Origin: Monoplex corrugatus
Lineage: Eukaryota > Mollusca > Gastropoda > Littorinimorpha > Ranellidae
Length of the DNA: 17,500 bases
Assembly: GCA_030674185.1 (NCBI GenBank)
Contig: JAPXFY010000016.1
Span: forward strand, 39,609,966-39,627,465
Reading direction: 5' to 3'
Translations under genes and position numbers: made by a program
Notes under the pieces: generated by a model
What the model was told of the DNA's origin: nothing
Seen by the model: only the letters and a program-made list of their open reading frames with translations
Databases searched by the model: none
Part shown: in pieces, positions 10,468-17,500 of the stretch
How the letters are laid out: every line of letters starts with the position of its first letter
Position numbering within the stretch: position 1 is the first letter of the stretch

Positions 10468-13228
10468 CAAACAAACAAACAAACAAACAAACCACACACA
10501 CAAACACACACGCATATCAACATTCTACTTTTTGGGGGTATTTTCAGAAACAACCGAATGTCAGACGGTAACACCTTTTTTCTTCTTTTTAACATCTCAC
10601 AACCGTACAAAAGTATCAGTTCTACATAACACTCAAGAACTCTCTTCCTGATGTTATTAATTGATAGGCATTTGTTGGTAAGAACGCTTTTCATCGTCTT
10701 GAATGCTGTTTTAGCTTGGACGATTCTGCTGGCTATTTCTGATATGCATCTGCCGTCTGATGAGTTGACCATTCTCAGAAAGTCAAACTTATCAACCTGT
10801 CTCAATATTGTGCCATTGTGCATGTGCCATTGTGCCATTTACTTTGCATGAGGGGATTTCTTGTTTTTTACTGATTACCATGACTTCAGTCTTCTTGCTA
10901 ATTAGCTCCAGCCCTTTATTTTTGCTTTCTATTTCTATTATATTCACAAGATTTTGTAGGTCCCTTTCATTTTCTGCAATTAGCACGGTGTCATCTGCGT
11001 AACGAAGGTTGTTTATTGTTTTTCCTCCAACCTTATCCCAGGGCATTATTCTAGGTTCCTCATGGTTTCGTTGTAAAGTAAAAACAAATCTGGTGACAGA
11101 ACGCATCCCTGCTAACATCTCGTTTTCATATTTTGGAAGGATCCTATATCGTTTTTTTATTCTCACTGCTGCTGTTTGTTCTCAATACATATTTCTGATT
11201 ATTCTTAGATCTCTTAAATCAACATTGAGCCTTTCTAGTTGGCTGTTCAATTCTTCGTGTCTTACCCAATCAAAAGTCTTGGTAGAATCAACAAAACATA
11301 AATATAAATTCTTATTCATTTCGACTGATTTATCTTTAGGGATTTTTCCGTTGTCATAAATTTTGTTCAGGAGAGTGTTATTTTTTTAGTACCAAATTGT
11401 CTAGGGCCTCAATCATTTCTGCAGTAACGTTGTCTGGTCCTGGGGCTTTTCCCGGTTTCATCTTTTTCAATGCTGCTCTAACTTCATCTTTTATTATGGG
11501 TGATCCTTCAACGTTCTTTCTGATAACGTGTTTTTCGTTTCTGTCATCGTCATATACTCTCCTCATCTATCTAATATTTTGCCTTTTTCTTTAGTAATTG
11601 TACCATCTTTAGATTTTAAGCAGTTGCTTGATGTCCACGTCTTTTTCCTGTGGGCAATTTCTTCAATGTTTCTGCACAAAATTGAGGATTTGTTTTGTGT
11701 CGGTCTTCTGTTTCTTTGCACTTTGTTTTCAGCCAAGCTTCCTTAGCTTCTTTGCATCTATTCCTGATTTCTTTGTTCATCTTTTTGTATTCTTCCTCTT
11801 TTGCCTTCCTCCATTCTTCCATCAAGCCTAAAATTTCTTTTGTCATCCAGTTCTGTTTGCTTTTTTTTTCAAGTTTAGGGATTTCTTCACAACTTCCTTT
11901 CTCAAGTTTCTCAACTTTGTCCATTGTTCCTCACTGTCACCAACGTCCTCCAGAGCACTGAATTTGTTGTGAACATGTATGTTAAATTTTTCACGAGTCG
12001 ATCATCTATTCTAAATGTAAGAGTCCAAGGTTTAGTCTGATGTTACTTTTAAGTCTGTTTTTATTTCTTTAGTTTCAGCCTAAATCTTCCCATTACAGGA
12101 TTGTGGTCACTGTTGCAGTCTGTGCCTAGTAATGTTTTTGTTATTAGTAAAGAATTTCTAAATATTTTATTTATGAGGATGTAATCAATTTGATTTTTTT
12201 ACTATTTCTTCTGTTAGGCTGCTCAAACCCGGTGTTTCCTAATATGCGTTCATTCATTTGAGGCCACTCAAGTTTCTCTCCCCTTTCATTCAGTGTGCCA
12301 AGGTCATAAGGTCCAGCTATGTCATCCACTCTTCCCTGTCCCACTTCAGCATTGAAATAATCCATTATTACTGTAAAACATTCTATGACTTGCATTGAGA
12401 CTTGTCTGTTTCTAATATTTTATACAAGTAATCAATTTCTTCCTGAATACTTGTGGATGTCGGTGCATGTACTTGAATGATGTTGACATCAAATGGTCTG
12501 CCATCCAACTTTGCTAATAAAACTCGGTCTGACACATCCCAGTATCTTTTTGATAGACTTTGACGTCCCTTTCCATTTTGATGCCTACTCCTCTTTCATG
12601 AGTGCCAGACAGACCATTAAATAATTAAAAGTCGTGTAACTCATATCAAAGATTTACAGAAGAGGGAAAGCATATACCCAACAAACATTCGCTTAAAGCT
12701 GGAGTGTGACTATTTCCATTGCCGGGCAACTGGCGACCCTACACGCAAAACCCACACGTACATATATATGCACAGGAGTGCAGGTGGGACGCGAAGCCCT
12801 AGAACGCAGAAAAAGACAAACAATTGTTATCGACCTCAACCAGAGACACTGTTACTGTTAGATAACAGTTAGACATCTCTTTATTGGTGGGTGTTTTCTT
12901 TTGCTGTTTTGTTTCAGTTTGTTTGGTTTCGTTTCGTTTGTCTTGTTTTGGGTTTGGATTTGTTTTCGTTTTCAGGTGACGTAGAAACCTTTTTGTGATT
13001 TTTTTTCTGTTGTTGTTTTGGTTTTGGTTTGGTTATTAAGTTCAGTTGTTATGAGCTAATAATTCAAAGATTGTAGATTCAACCCTCTGGCAGGCCATTC
13101 TTTTCGTTCAGTGGTCCATTCCTCAGTTGTGATAGCGCCATGCTTATCATGCTGGGGTTGTAGGTTTACCTCTTGGGCGTGCCACCACTTCTCTGTGTGT
13201 GAGTGTGTGTGTGAGTGTGTATGAGTGT

Positions 13229-13313
<85 letters not shown>

Positions 13314-13381
13314 CTGAGTGTATGTGTGTGTGTGTTCGTTCTTTTATTTAACGTCTTTTCACTATAAGTGATATTAAACGA

Positions 13382-13414
<33 letters not shown>

Positions 13415-16400
13415 TGTGTGTGTGTCTGTGTATGAGTGTACGTGTGTGTATGTGTGTGTGTGTGCGTGCGTATGTGTGTTTGTGTGTGTATGTGTGTGTA
13501 TGTGTGTGTTGTGCATGTCTATGTGTGTGTACGTGTGTGTATGTATGTATGTGTGTGAGTGTATGTTTGAGCGTATGTGTGTGTGTGTGTGTGTACGTGT
13601 GTATCTGTGTATGAGTGTGTGTGAGTGTCTCAGAGTGTGAGTGTGTGTGTTTGTGTTGTGCATGTGTCTGAGTGTGTACGTGTGTGTGAATGTGTGTGTG
13701 TGTGTACATGTATGTTATGTTTGTGTGTGTGTGTGCATGTGTGTGTATGGATGTGTGTGAGTGTATGTGTGCGTGTGTGTGTGTGCGTGTATGAGTGTGT
13801 GTTAGCGCAGCTATTAGAATGCCACGCTCATAATACTGGGGACGTAGATTCTACCTTTGGGTGGGTCACTGTTTAATCCTAAGACCTTGCCAGGGCTATG
13901 TGTGGATACAGGAATTATGCCAGGATCATTTCAGATTTTATCAGTCACACAGCATCTGTGTTGTCTGTGCATCAGGAATTCATCCCGAGCACAGAGACGT
14001 CATCTTCTGAATCTCAGACTGAAACTGGCTTCAACCAACCAGACAAACTATTAGCAATCGCTTGGCTTCAACCAACCAAACAAACTATTAGCAATCACTT
14101 GACTTCATCCAAATTTTCTGTTACTATCAGCAATCTCTTGACTTTAATCAGCCAGACAAACCATTAGCAATCTCTTGGCTTCATCCAACCAGACAAACTA
14201 TAAGACATCTCTGAACTTCATTCAACCAGACAAATTGTTAGCAATCTCTTGACTTAAAGCAATCTCTTCCCTTCATCCAACCAGACAAACTATATTAGCA
14301 GTCTCTTGACTTTATCCAACCAGACAAACTATATTAGCAATCTCTTGACTTCAACCAACCAGCAAACTATATCAGCAATCTCTTGACTTCAACCAACCAG
14401 ACAAACTATATTAGCAATCTCTTGACTTCAACCAACCAGACAAACTATATCAGCAATCTCTTGACTTCAACCAACCAGACAAACTATATCAGCAATCTCT
14501 TGACTTCAACCAACCAGACAAACTATATTAGCAATCTCTTGACTTCATCCAACCAGACAAAGTATTAGCAATCTCTTGACTTCATCCAACCAGACAAACT
14601 GTATTAGCAATCTCTTGACTTCATCCAACTAGACAAACTATATTAGCAATCTCTTGACTTCAACCAACCAGACAAACTATATCAGCAATCTCTTGACTTC
14701 AACCAACCAGACAAAGTATTAGCAATCTCTTGACTTCATCCAACCAGACAAAGTATTAGCAATCTCTTGACTTCAACCAACCAGACAAACTATATTAGCA
14801 ATCTCTTGACTTCGTCCAACTAGACAAACTATATTAGCAATCTCTTGACTTCATCCAACTAGACAAACTATATTAGCAATCTCTTGACTTCATCCAACTA
14901 GACAAACTATATCAGCAATCTCTTGACTTCATCCAACCAGACAAACTATATTAGCAATCTCTTGACTTCGTCCAACCAGACAAACTATATCAGCAATCTC
15001 TTGACTTCAACCAACCAGACAAACTATATCAACAATCTCTTGACTTCATCCAACCAGACAAACCGTATTAGCAATCTCTTGACTTCAACCAACCAGACAA
15101 ACTATATTAGCAATCTCTTGACTTCGTCCAACCAGACAAACTATATCAGCAATCTCTTGACTTCAACCAACCAGACAAACTATATTAGCAATCTCTTGAC
15201 TTTATCCAACCAGACAAACCGTATTAGCAATCTCTTGACTTCATCCAACCAGACAAACTATATTAGCAATCTCTTGACTTCAACCAACCAGACAAACCGT
15301 ATTAGCAATCTCTTGACTTCATCCAACCAGACAAACTGTATTAGCAATCTCTTGACTTCATCCAACAGACAAACTGTATTAGCAATCTCTTGACTTCATC
15401 CAACCAGACAAACTGTATTAGCAATCTCTTGACTTCATCCAACCAGACAAACTGTATTAGCAATCTCTTGACTTCATCCAACCAGACAAACCGTATTAGC
15501 AATCTCTTGACTTCAACCAACCATACAAACTATATCAGCAATCTCTTGACTTCAACCATCCAACCAAACTATAACAATGTATTGACTTCAACCTACCGGA
15601 CAAACTATTAGCAATCTCTTGACTTCAGCCAACCAGACAAACTATTAGCAATCTCTTGACTTCAACGAATCAGACAAACTATTAGCAATCTACTGACTTC
15701 AGCCAACCAGACAAACTATTAGCAATCTCTTGACTTCAACGAATCAGACAAACTATTAGCAATCTCTTGACTTCAACGAATCAGACAAACTATTAGCAAT
15801 CTCTTGACTTCATCCAACCAGACAAACTATTAGCAATCACTTGGCTTCAACCAACCAAACTATTAGCAATCTCTGGACTTCAACAAATCAGGCTATTCAT
15901 ATTAGCAATCTCTTGACTTCAACCAACCATACAAACTATTAGAATTTCTTGACTTCATCCACCCAGACAAACTACATTAGCAATCTCTTGACTTCAACCA
16001 ACCAGACTATTACTGCTAGCAATCTTTTGACTTCAACCAACCAGACTATTACTGCTAGCAATCTTTTGACTTCAACCAACCAGACTATTACTGTTAGCAA
16101 TCTCTTGACTTCAACCAACCAGACTATTACTATTAGCAATCTATCCATTTCAACCACTCACCTCAACATCTCAGTGAAGCCCACAGCGGCAAACTTGGAA
16201 GCGACGTAAGGCGTGGGACTCAAAGCGAACCGACCTACCTGGCTCGTGGTATTGACAATACGACCTTGACATTTGCGCACGAGGGGAAGGAAGCATCGGG
16301 TCACTTGGGTCATGCCCAGCATGTTCACCTGTAATGGCATCATGAACTCCTTCCGGGTCATCATCTCACTGGGGCCTGAGGGACCAAAGACGCCTGCATT

Positions 16401-16520
16401 GTTCACTATGCCCCATAGACCTGAAAAGCATTGTTTGTCGACAATGTAAACACTTCAAAGTGGCCTTGTAGAAGTCTGTACCAGAGTTACCAGCACACAC
16501 AACAACACACACACACACAC

Positions 16521-16566
<46 letters not shown>

Positions 16567-17500
16567 TAGTTATAGAAAGAAAGTAGCAAGGAAAAGGAGA
16601 TGGGCACTACCCTCATGATGCTGAATCTGAGAAAGGCTGAGGTCCCCACCACCTGGTTCCCTACCACCTCAGGGTAATGGAAGAAAGCATGTTATGAAAT
16701 TCTTCAAACGCTTACTATCTCCATACAGGACCATCTTTCATACCAGTTCCCCCCCCCCTCACCCTCCCCACCTACCTTACACACCCCTGCCTCACCTTTG
16801 TCATCAGGTTACTGTTATTGTTGTTTAAGGAGAGCCATATCAGGATTATAACCACTTCAAAACATACAAAACTTCAACAGGAAAAAAAAGAAAAGAAAAT
16901 TAAGTGCACGTATCAATTCATTCGCGCACATAATCTAAGGACGTGCCCCTGGCGTTGACCACTCCGTCCAATTTATCGCACAGGGGATTTAAAAAACACC
17001 TGAATACAAATTTAAGCATACCTAAGGACACTAAAACATGCATAAAAACAAGCATAAATTACCTAAAATTGCTTCCGTATATCTCACTTCCCTAGAGCTA
17101 AAAATACGCTTAATACATGTACCTAACAATCAATCCTAAGTACGTAAGAAATTATCGAACACATACAGGTGAATGGACCAGCAAGGCAGAAAATGCTAGG
17201 AAGAAATGACAGAAAGCAAACGAACAAGGCTTGAAACACAGAGAGTGACAGAAAAGAGGAAATTTCTAGCACAGAATTTCCAGAAGGTGGGGATACTATT
17301 TATACTGAAAGAGCCCCAACATCCCCATTTATCAGGTATGTTTTCATTTTATTTGAAATTCTCTTCAAACTCTTACCACCTCCATACAGGACAATCTTCG
17401 ATACCAGTTCCCCCTCACCCTCCCCTTACCGTACCTCACCTTTGTCATCAGGTATGTTTTTCTCCACCTCCTTCACAGCCCTTTCGATGTCATCATCTTT
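3324..17500 (-). CDS. Short-chain dehydrogenase/reductase, SDR9C-like (partial gene, four exons)
   Basis: Spliced from 17500-17440, 16420-16162, 10123-9960 and 3541-3324, this gives 702 nt: 233 residues plus a stop, open at the 5' end. SDRs reduce or oxidise carbonyl/hydroxyl groups with NAD(P)(H). This branch acts on retinoids, steroids or 3-hydroxybutyrate, typically on ER or mitochondrial membranes. Visible motifs (fragment numbering): GLWGIVNNAGV at 21-31 (NNAG loop), TSQVGR with presumed catalytic Ser80, YVASK with Tyr92 and Lys96, IEPG at 120-123, VYGEDYI at 153-159, and a C-terminal tail ending RPKHL. Junction phases are 1, 2 and 1, each fitting the next exon. Family members are usually about 310-350 residues, so roughly 80-110 N-terminal residues, including TGxxxGxG, lie beyond the window. 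The reading frame is intact and all catalytic residues are present, so it looks functional. The exact substrate cannot be told. The introns are 1019, 6038 and 6418 nt. Confidence 0.92.
3598..3713. repeat. (CA)n / (CGCA)n / (AAAC)n compound microsatellite
   Basis: About 65 bases of CA dinucleotide broken once by AAC, then a CGCA tetranucleotide run and an AAAC run. On the gene-sense strand this is (TG)n. It begins about 57 nt upstream of the acceptor of the terminal exon, separated from it by a pyrimidine-containing acceptor tract. Confidence 0.97.
3774..3880. repeat. Second (CA)n tract with CACAG end
   Basis: An uninterrupted CA run of about 80 bases followed by GCACA pentamers (GCACAGCACAGCACAGTACA). 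It is in the same intron and orientation as the preceding tract. Confidence 0.97.
3881..4254. other. Unique intron sequence, no gene seen
   Basis: Intron sequence between the (CA)n tract and the pentanucleotide repeat. No reading frame with a recognisable domain, no exon-like segment with splice sites and no repeat structure was seen. Confidence 0.5.
4255..4386. repeat. (TTCTG)n and (GTTTT)n pentanucleotide microsatellites
   Basis: TTCTG/TTCCG pentamers run from about 4255 to 4320, then an interrupted TTCTG zone, then GTTTT pentamers to about 4385. Because the period is five, all frames stay open on both strands, which makes short Phe/Cys/Ser-rich and Glu/Asn/Arg-rich frames. None is a gene. 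Confidence 0.95.
4443..9959. repeat. 27-bp minisatellite array, about 200 units, filling the third intron
   Basis: The unit contains CTCCATACACACTCTACACA followed by a variable ATAATCC/ATAATCT/ATAATTC part; the period is 27 bp. The first ten or so units are nearly uniform. Further in, three main unit types (CCTCTCC, CTACTCC, TTCTCTCC) alternate in recurring orders. Longer units containing ACATGTAATC recur at about 5270, 5412, 5930, 7617, 7867, 9126 and 9556. Around 6040-6230 and 7640-8330 many units are damaged by small indels. The array fades from about 9880 and meets the exon ending at 9960, whose last bases are themselves unit-like. Since 27 is divisible by three, it creates very long open frames (for example 4412-5770). 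These are not genes. Confidence 0.97.
9960..10123 (-). CDS. SDR exon with IEPG motif and YGEDYI
   Basis: This 164-nt exon begins after TTGTTACAG and ends at AATT|GTGAGT. The first base completes the Arg codon (MLR-RELYFHGISV) and the last base begins a Leu codon. It encodes RELYFHGISVHSIEPGAYDT, then NLLNDDVTRS, a variable substrate-loop segment, and SVQSVYGEDYIDN. Its last 30 or so coding bases resemble units of the adjoining 27-bp intron minisatellite. If the downstream intron were retained, translation would stop at a TAA after 18 extra codons. Confidence 0.92.
10111..10278 (-). repeat. Four-copy 40-43-bp tandem repeat spanning a splice acceptor
   Basis: The exon start and its acceptor (+ strand GTACAGCTCTCGT, then CTGTAACAATAT) form the first unit at 10111-10150. 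Three further units follow at 10151-10193, 10194-10235 and 10236-10278, each with a CTGAAA version of the acceptor and CACGTCATCA. On the gene strand each extra unit keeps TTTCAG, or ATTTCAG, at the equivalent place. Putative decoy exon starts would be 10166, 10206 and 10248, which is 43, 83 and 125 nt upstream of the true start. Confidence 0.85.
10376..10512. repeat. (CA)n / (AAAC)n compound microsatellite
   Basis: Two CA runs separated by single AAC interruptions, then AAAC tetramers and a short CA end. On the gene strand it is (TG)n, about 250-390 nt upstream of the acceptor at 10124. It marks the truncated 3' end of the LINE that lies to its right. Confidence 0.97.
10513..12615 (-). mobile_element. 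Decayed non-LTR retrotransposon (RTE/Jockey-like) in gene-sense orientation
   Basis: Reading from 12615 leftward: the endonuclease part (THERGVGI, then frameshifted matter corresponding to DVNIIQVHAPTS, then DYFNAEVGQGRVDDIAG, LNERGEKLEW and NRRNS at 12395-12171); a lysine-rich linker (11924-11616); the reverse transcriptase start KKMKPGKAPGPDNVTAEMIE (11566-11378); LYLCFVDSTKTFDWVRHEEL; KTINNLRYADDTVLIAENE with the catalytic YADD codons at 11001-10990; and the post-RT domain VDKFDFLRMVNSSDGRC to LLYGCE. Damage includes frameshifts, one in an A-run near 11383; an internal deletion near 11320 that removes the early RT core; a TGA at 11184-11182 where Trp is expected; a 22-nt tandem insertion near 10825; and loss of the 3' end at the microsatellite. 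It is not coding-competent. Clade is tentative. Confidence 0.85.
12616..13049. other. Unannotated intron sequence with a G/T-rich stretch
   Basis: There is no recognisable gene. From about 12890 to 13035 the + strand is rich in GTTTT, TTTGG and TTTCG words without a clean period, like an old GTTTT-type simple repeat. The remainder is unique-looking. The 12616-12880 part may hold the lost 5' region of the LINE, but no coding similarity was seen. Confidence 0.4.
13050..13190 (+). repeat. Two tRNA-like (SINE-like) segments
   Basis: Segment 13131-13185 reads GATAGCGCC, CTTATCAT, GGGGTTGTAGGTTTACC, and segment 13055-13105 reads GCTAATAATT, GATTGTAGATTCAACC. Both resemble the anticodon-arm and T-arm (B-box) part of the tRNA-Met-like segment at 13796-13880, with the same spacing. 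They look like decayed copies of a tRNA-derived SINE head. Neither folds into an intact tRNA by eye. Confidence 0.4.
13190..13795. repeat. Long interrupted (GT)n region
   Basis: GT dinucleotides dominate for about 600 bp, with uninterrupted stretches near 13230-13310 and 13381-13412. They are broken by GAGTGTATG, CGTGTG and a short unique insert (13335-13380). Alternating frames yield Cys/Val or His/Thr repeat peptides on the two strands, which are artefacts. On the gene strand it is (AC)n. Confidence 0.95.
13796..13880 (+). repeat. tRNA-Met-like sequence, probable SINE head or tRNA pseudogene
   Basis: TTAGCGCAG matches the box A / D-arm of elongator tRNA-Met. CTCATAAT matches its anticodon loop with CAT, and GACGTAGATTCTACC sits at the T-arm/box B position. 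The distance from box A to the T-arm is right for a tRNA. The acceptor stem does not pair convincingly and the D-loop is altered, so it is not called as a working tRNA gene. A SINE promoter head is more likely, since related copies lie at 13050-13190. Confidence 0.5.
13881..14027. other. Unique spacer before the 39-bp array
   Basis: No gene seen. It may be the body or tail of the SINE whose tRNA-like head precedes it, but I do not recognise a known SINE core. Confidence 0.3.
14028..16158. repeat. 37-39-bp minisatellite, about 55 units, ending at a splice donor
   Basis: The unit contains CAATCTCTTGACTTCA and CCAACCAGACAAACTA. It is 39 bp when it ends TATATTAG and 37 bp when it ends TATTAG. 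The 37-bp form predominates at both sides (14028-14270 and 15600-15900) and the 39-bp form in the middle. The last units (15990-16140) have the variant CAGACTATTACTGCTAG. The final, diverged unit (GCAATCTATCCATTTCAACC) stops a few bases from the GT of the donor at 16161. The 39-bp period gives open frames of a 13-residue repeat, which are artefacts. Confidence 0.96.
16162..16420 (-). CDS. SDR exon with NNAG and catalytic Ser-Tyr-Lys
   Basis: This 259-nt exon begins after the acceptor CTTTTCAG and ends at the donor GAG|GTGAGT. It starts with the last two bases of the Gly codon and ends with two bases (AG) of an Arg codon. It encodes LWGIVNNAGVFGPSG, the middle helices, GRIVNTTSQVGRF with the catalytic Ser, and PYVASKFAAVGFTEML with catalytic Tyr (codon at 16208-16206) and Lys (16196-16194). 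An apparent GTG start at 16406 is internal codon Val26, not an initiation site. Confidence 0.93.
16494..16563. repeat. (CA)n microsatellite in the first visible intron
   Basis: CA runs interrupted by AAC, about 70 bp. On the gene strand it is (TG)n, 75-143 nt upstream of the acceptor at 16421. Confidence 0.96.
16696..16811 (-). repeat. Duplicate of the exon-donor region (copy inside the intron)
   Basis: Compared with 17354-17453, the order is the same: a GAAATTCT..TTCAAAC word, CTCCATACAGGAC, ATACCAGTTCCCCC, CACCCTCCCC, then CTCACCTTTGTCATCAGG. The last element is the donor and the final 14 or so coding bases of the exon at 17440. The copy keeps the GTGAG donor word on the minus strand (complement at 16791-16795) but diverges beyond TCATCAGG, so it is not a whole exon. 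Confidence 0.75.
16812..17327. other. Unique intron sequence, A-rich, no gene seen
   Basis: No reading frame with a recognisable domain, and no repeat beyond short A-rich runs (GGAAAAAAAAGAAAAG). It separates the two copies of the donor-region duplication. Confidence 0.5.
17331..17460 (-). repeat. Direct repeat flanking the real donor (116-bp spacing)
   Basis: ATCAGGTATGTTTT occurs at 17331-17344 and again at 17447-17460, where it is exon coding sequence (ending ...NIPD). The segment between them contains the same words as the copy at 16696-16811. The exon's 3' end thus appears at least three times within 770 bp, once as the real exon and twice as fragments. Confidence 0.7.
17440..17500 (-). 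CDS. SDR exon (window-edge partial), before NNAG exon
   Basis: Read on the minus strand it encodes KDDDIERAVKEVEKNIPDDK plus the first base of a Gly codon. The donor is AAAG|GTGAGG, so the intron begins at 17439. Joining it to the next exon gives DDK-G-LWGIVNNAG, the expected family context, in which a helix is followed by (K)GLWGLVNNAG. The 5' end of the exon is outside the window. Confidence 0.88.

Noticed and set aside
10186..10838. Cys-Val-rich small proteins on the minus strand
   Set aside because: They are translations of the (TG)n tract, joined in one case to the end of the LINE post-RT domain.
11397..11961. Phe/Leu/Ser-rich + strand frames resembling membrane proteins
   Set aside because: They are antisense shadows of the lysine/glutamate-rich LINE linker and RT start on the minus strand.
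13796..13870. Functional tRNA-Met gene
   Set aside because: The anticodon loop and box A fit, but the acceptor stem is not convincingly paired and the D-loop is altered. Related decayed copies lie nearby, favouring a SINE or pseudogene.
13166..13876. His-Thr or Cys-Val repeat proteins across the (GT)n region
   Set aside because: These are dinucleotide-repeat translations on both strands, with no other coding signal.
14923..15393. 156-codon frame with a 13-residue NQTNYISNLLTS-type repeat
   Set aside because: It is the 39-bp minisatellite read in frame. The same peptide arises in several separate frames and breaks wherever a 37-bp unit occurs.
14028..16158. CRISPR-like direct repeats
   Set aside because: The units are contiguous with no unique spacers, and the surroundings are eukaryotic. 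The same holds for the 27-bp and 53-bp arrays.

Overview
This is a non-coding-rich animal nuclear sequence. It has spliced exons with GT-AG introns, non-LTR retrotransposon remains, long (CA)n/(TG)n tracts and several kilobases of minisatellite. RTE-like LINEs, tRNA-derived repeats and very long microsatellites would suit a mollusc or other lophotrochozoan, but that placement is inference. There are no prokaryotic genes or operons.

One real gene is visible, on the minus strand: the 3' two thirds of a short-chain dehydrogenase/reductase of the SDR9C type (retinol dehydrogenase / 17-beta-HSD6 / 3-hydroxybutyrate dehydrogenase relatives). In gene order its exons lie at 17500-17440 (cut by the window edge), 16420-16162, 10123-9960 and 3541-3324 (stop codon). 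Every junction has GT-AG ends and matching phase. The joined product is 233 residues, with the NNAG motif, the catalytic Ser/Tyr/Lys, an IEPG motif and a typical C-terminus. The Rossmann TGxxxGxG segment lies beyond the window.

Layout on the + strand: 1-735, 3' end of a decayed LINE; 744-2830, a minisatellite with a 140-bp higher-order repeat that decays outward; 2830-3323, 3' flank of the gene; 3324-3541, last coding exon; 3542-9959, intron with (CA)n, (TTCTG)n and about 5.5 kb of a 27-bp minisatellite; 9960-10123, exon; 10124-16161, intron with a tandemly duplicated acceptor, (CA)n, a second decayed LINE in gene-sense orientation, tRNA-Met-like repeats, (GT)n and about 2.1 kb of a 37-39-bp minisatellite; 16162-16420, exon; 16421-17439, intron with (CA)n and duplicated copies of its own donor region; 17440-17500, exon.

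The most unusual point is how the repeats relate to the exons. The 27-bp array closely matches the end of the exon it abuts, the part encoding VYGEDYI. The 39-bp array runs up to a splice donor. The acceptor of the 164-nt exon, with the first bases of that exon, is present in four tandem copies. The donor of the most upstream exon is also duplicated in its intron. Exon edges of this gene therefore appear to have seeded local tandem amplification. All three introns also carry a sense-strand (TG)n tract upstream of the acceptor. All alignments were made by eye.
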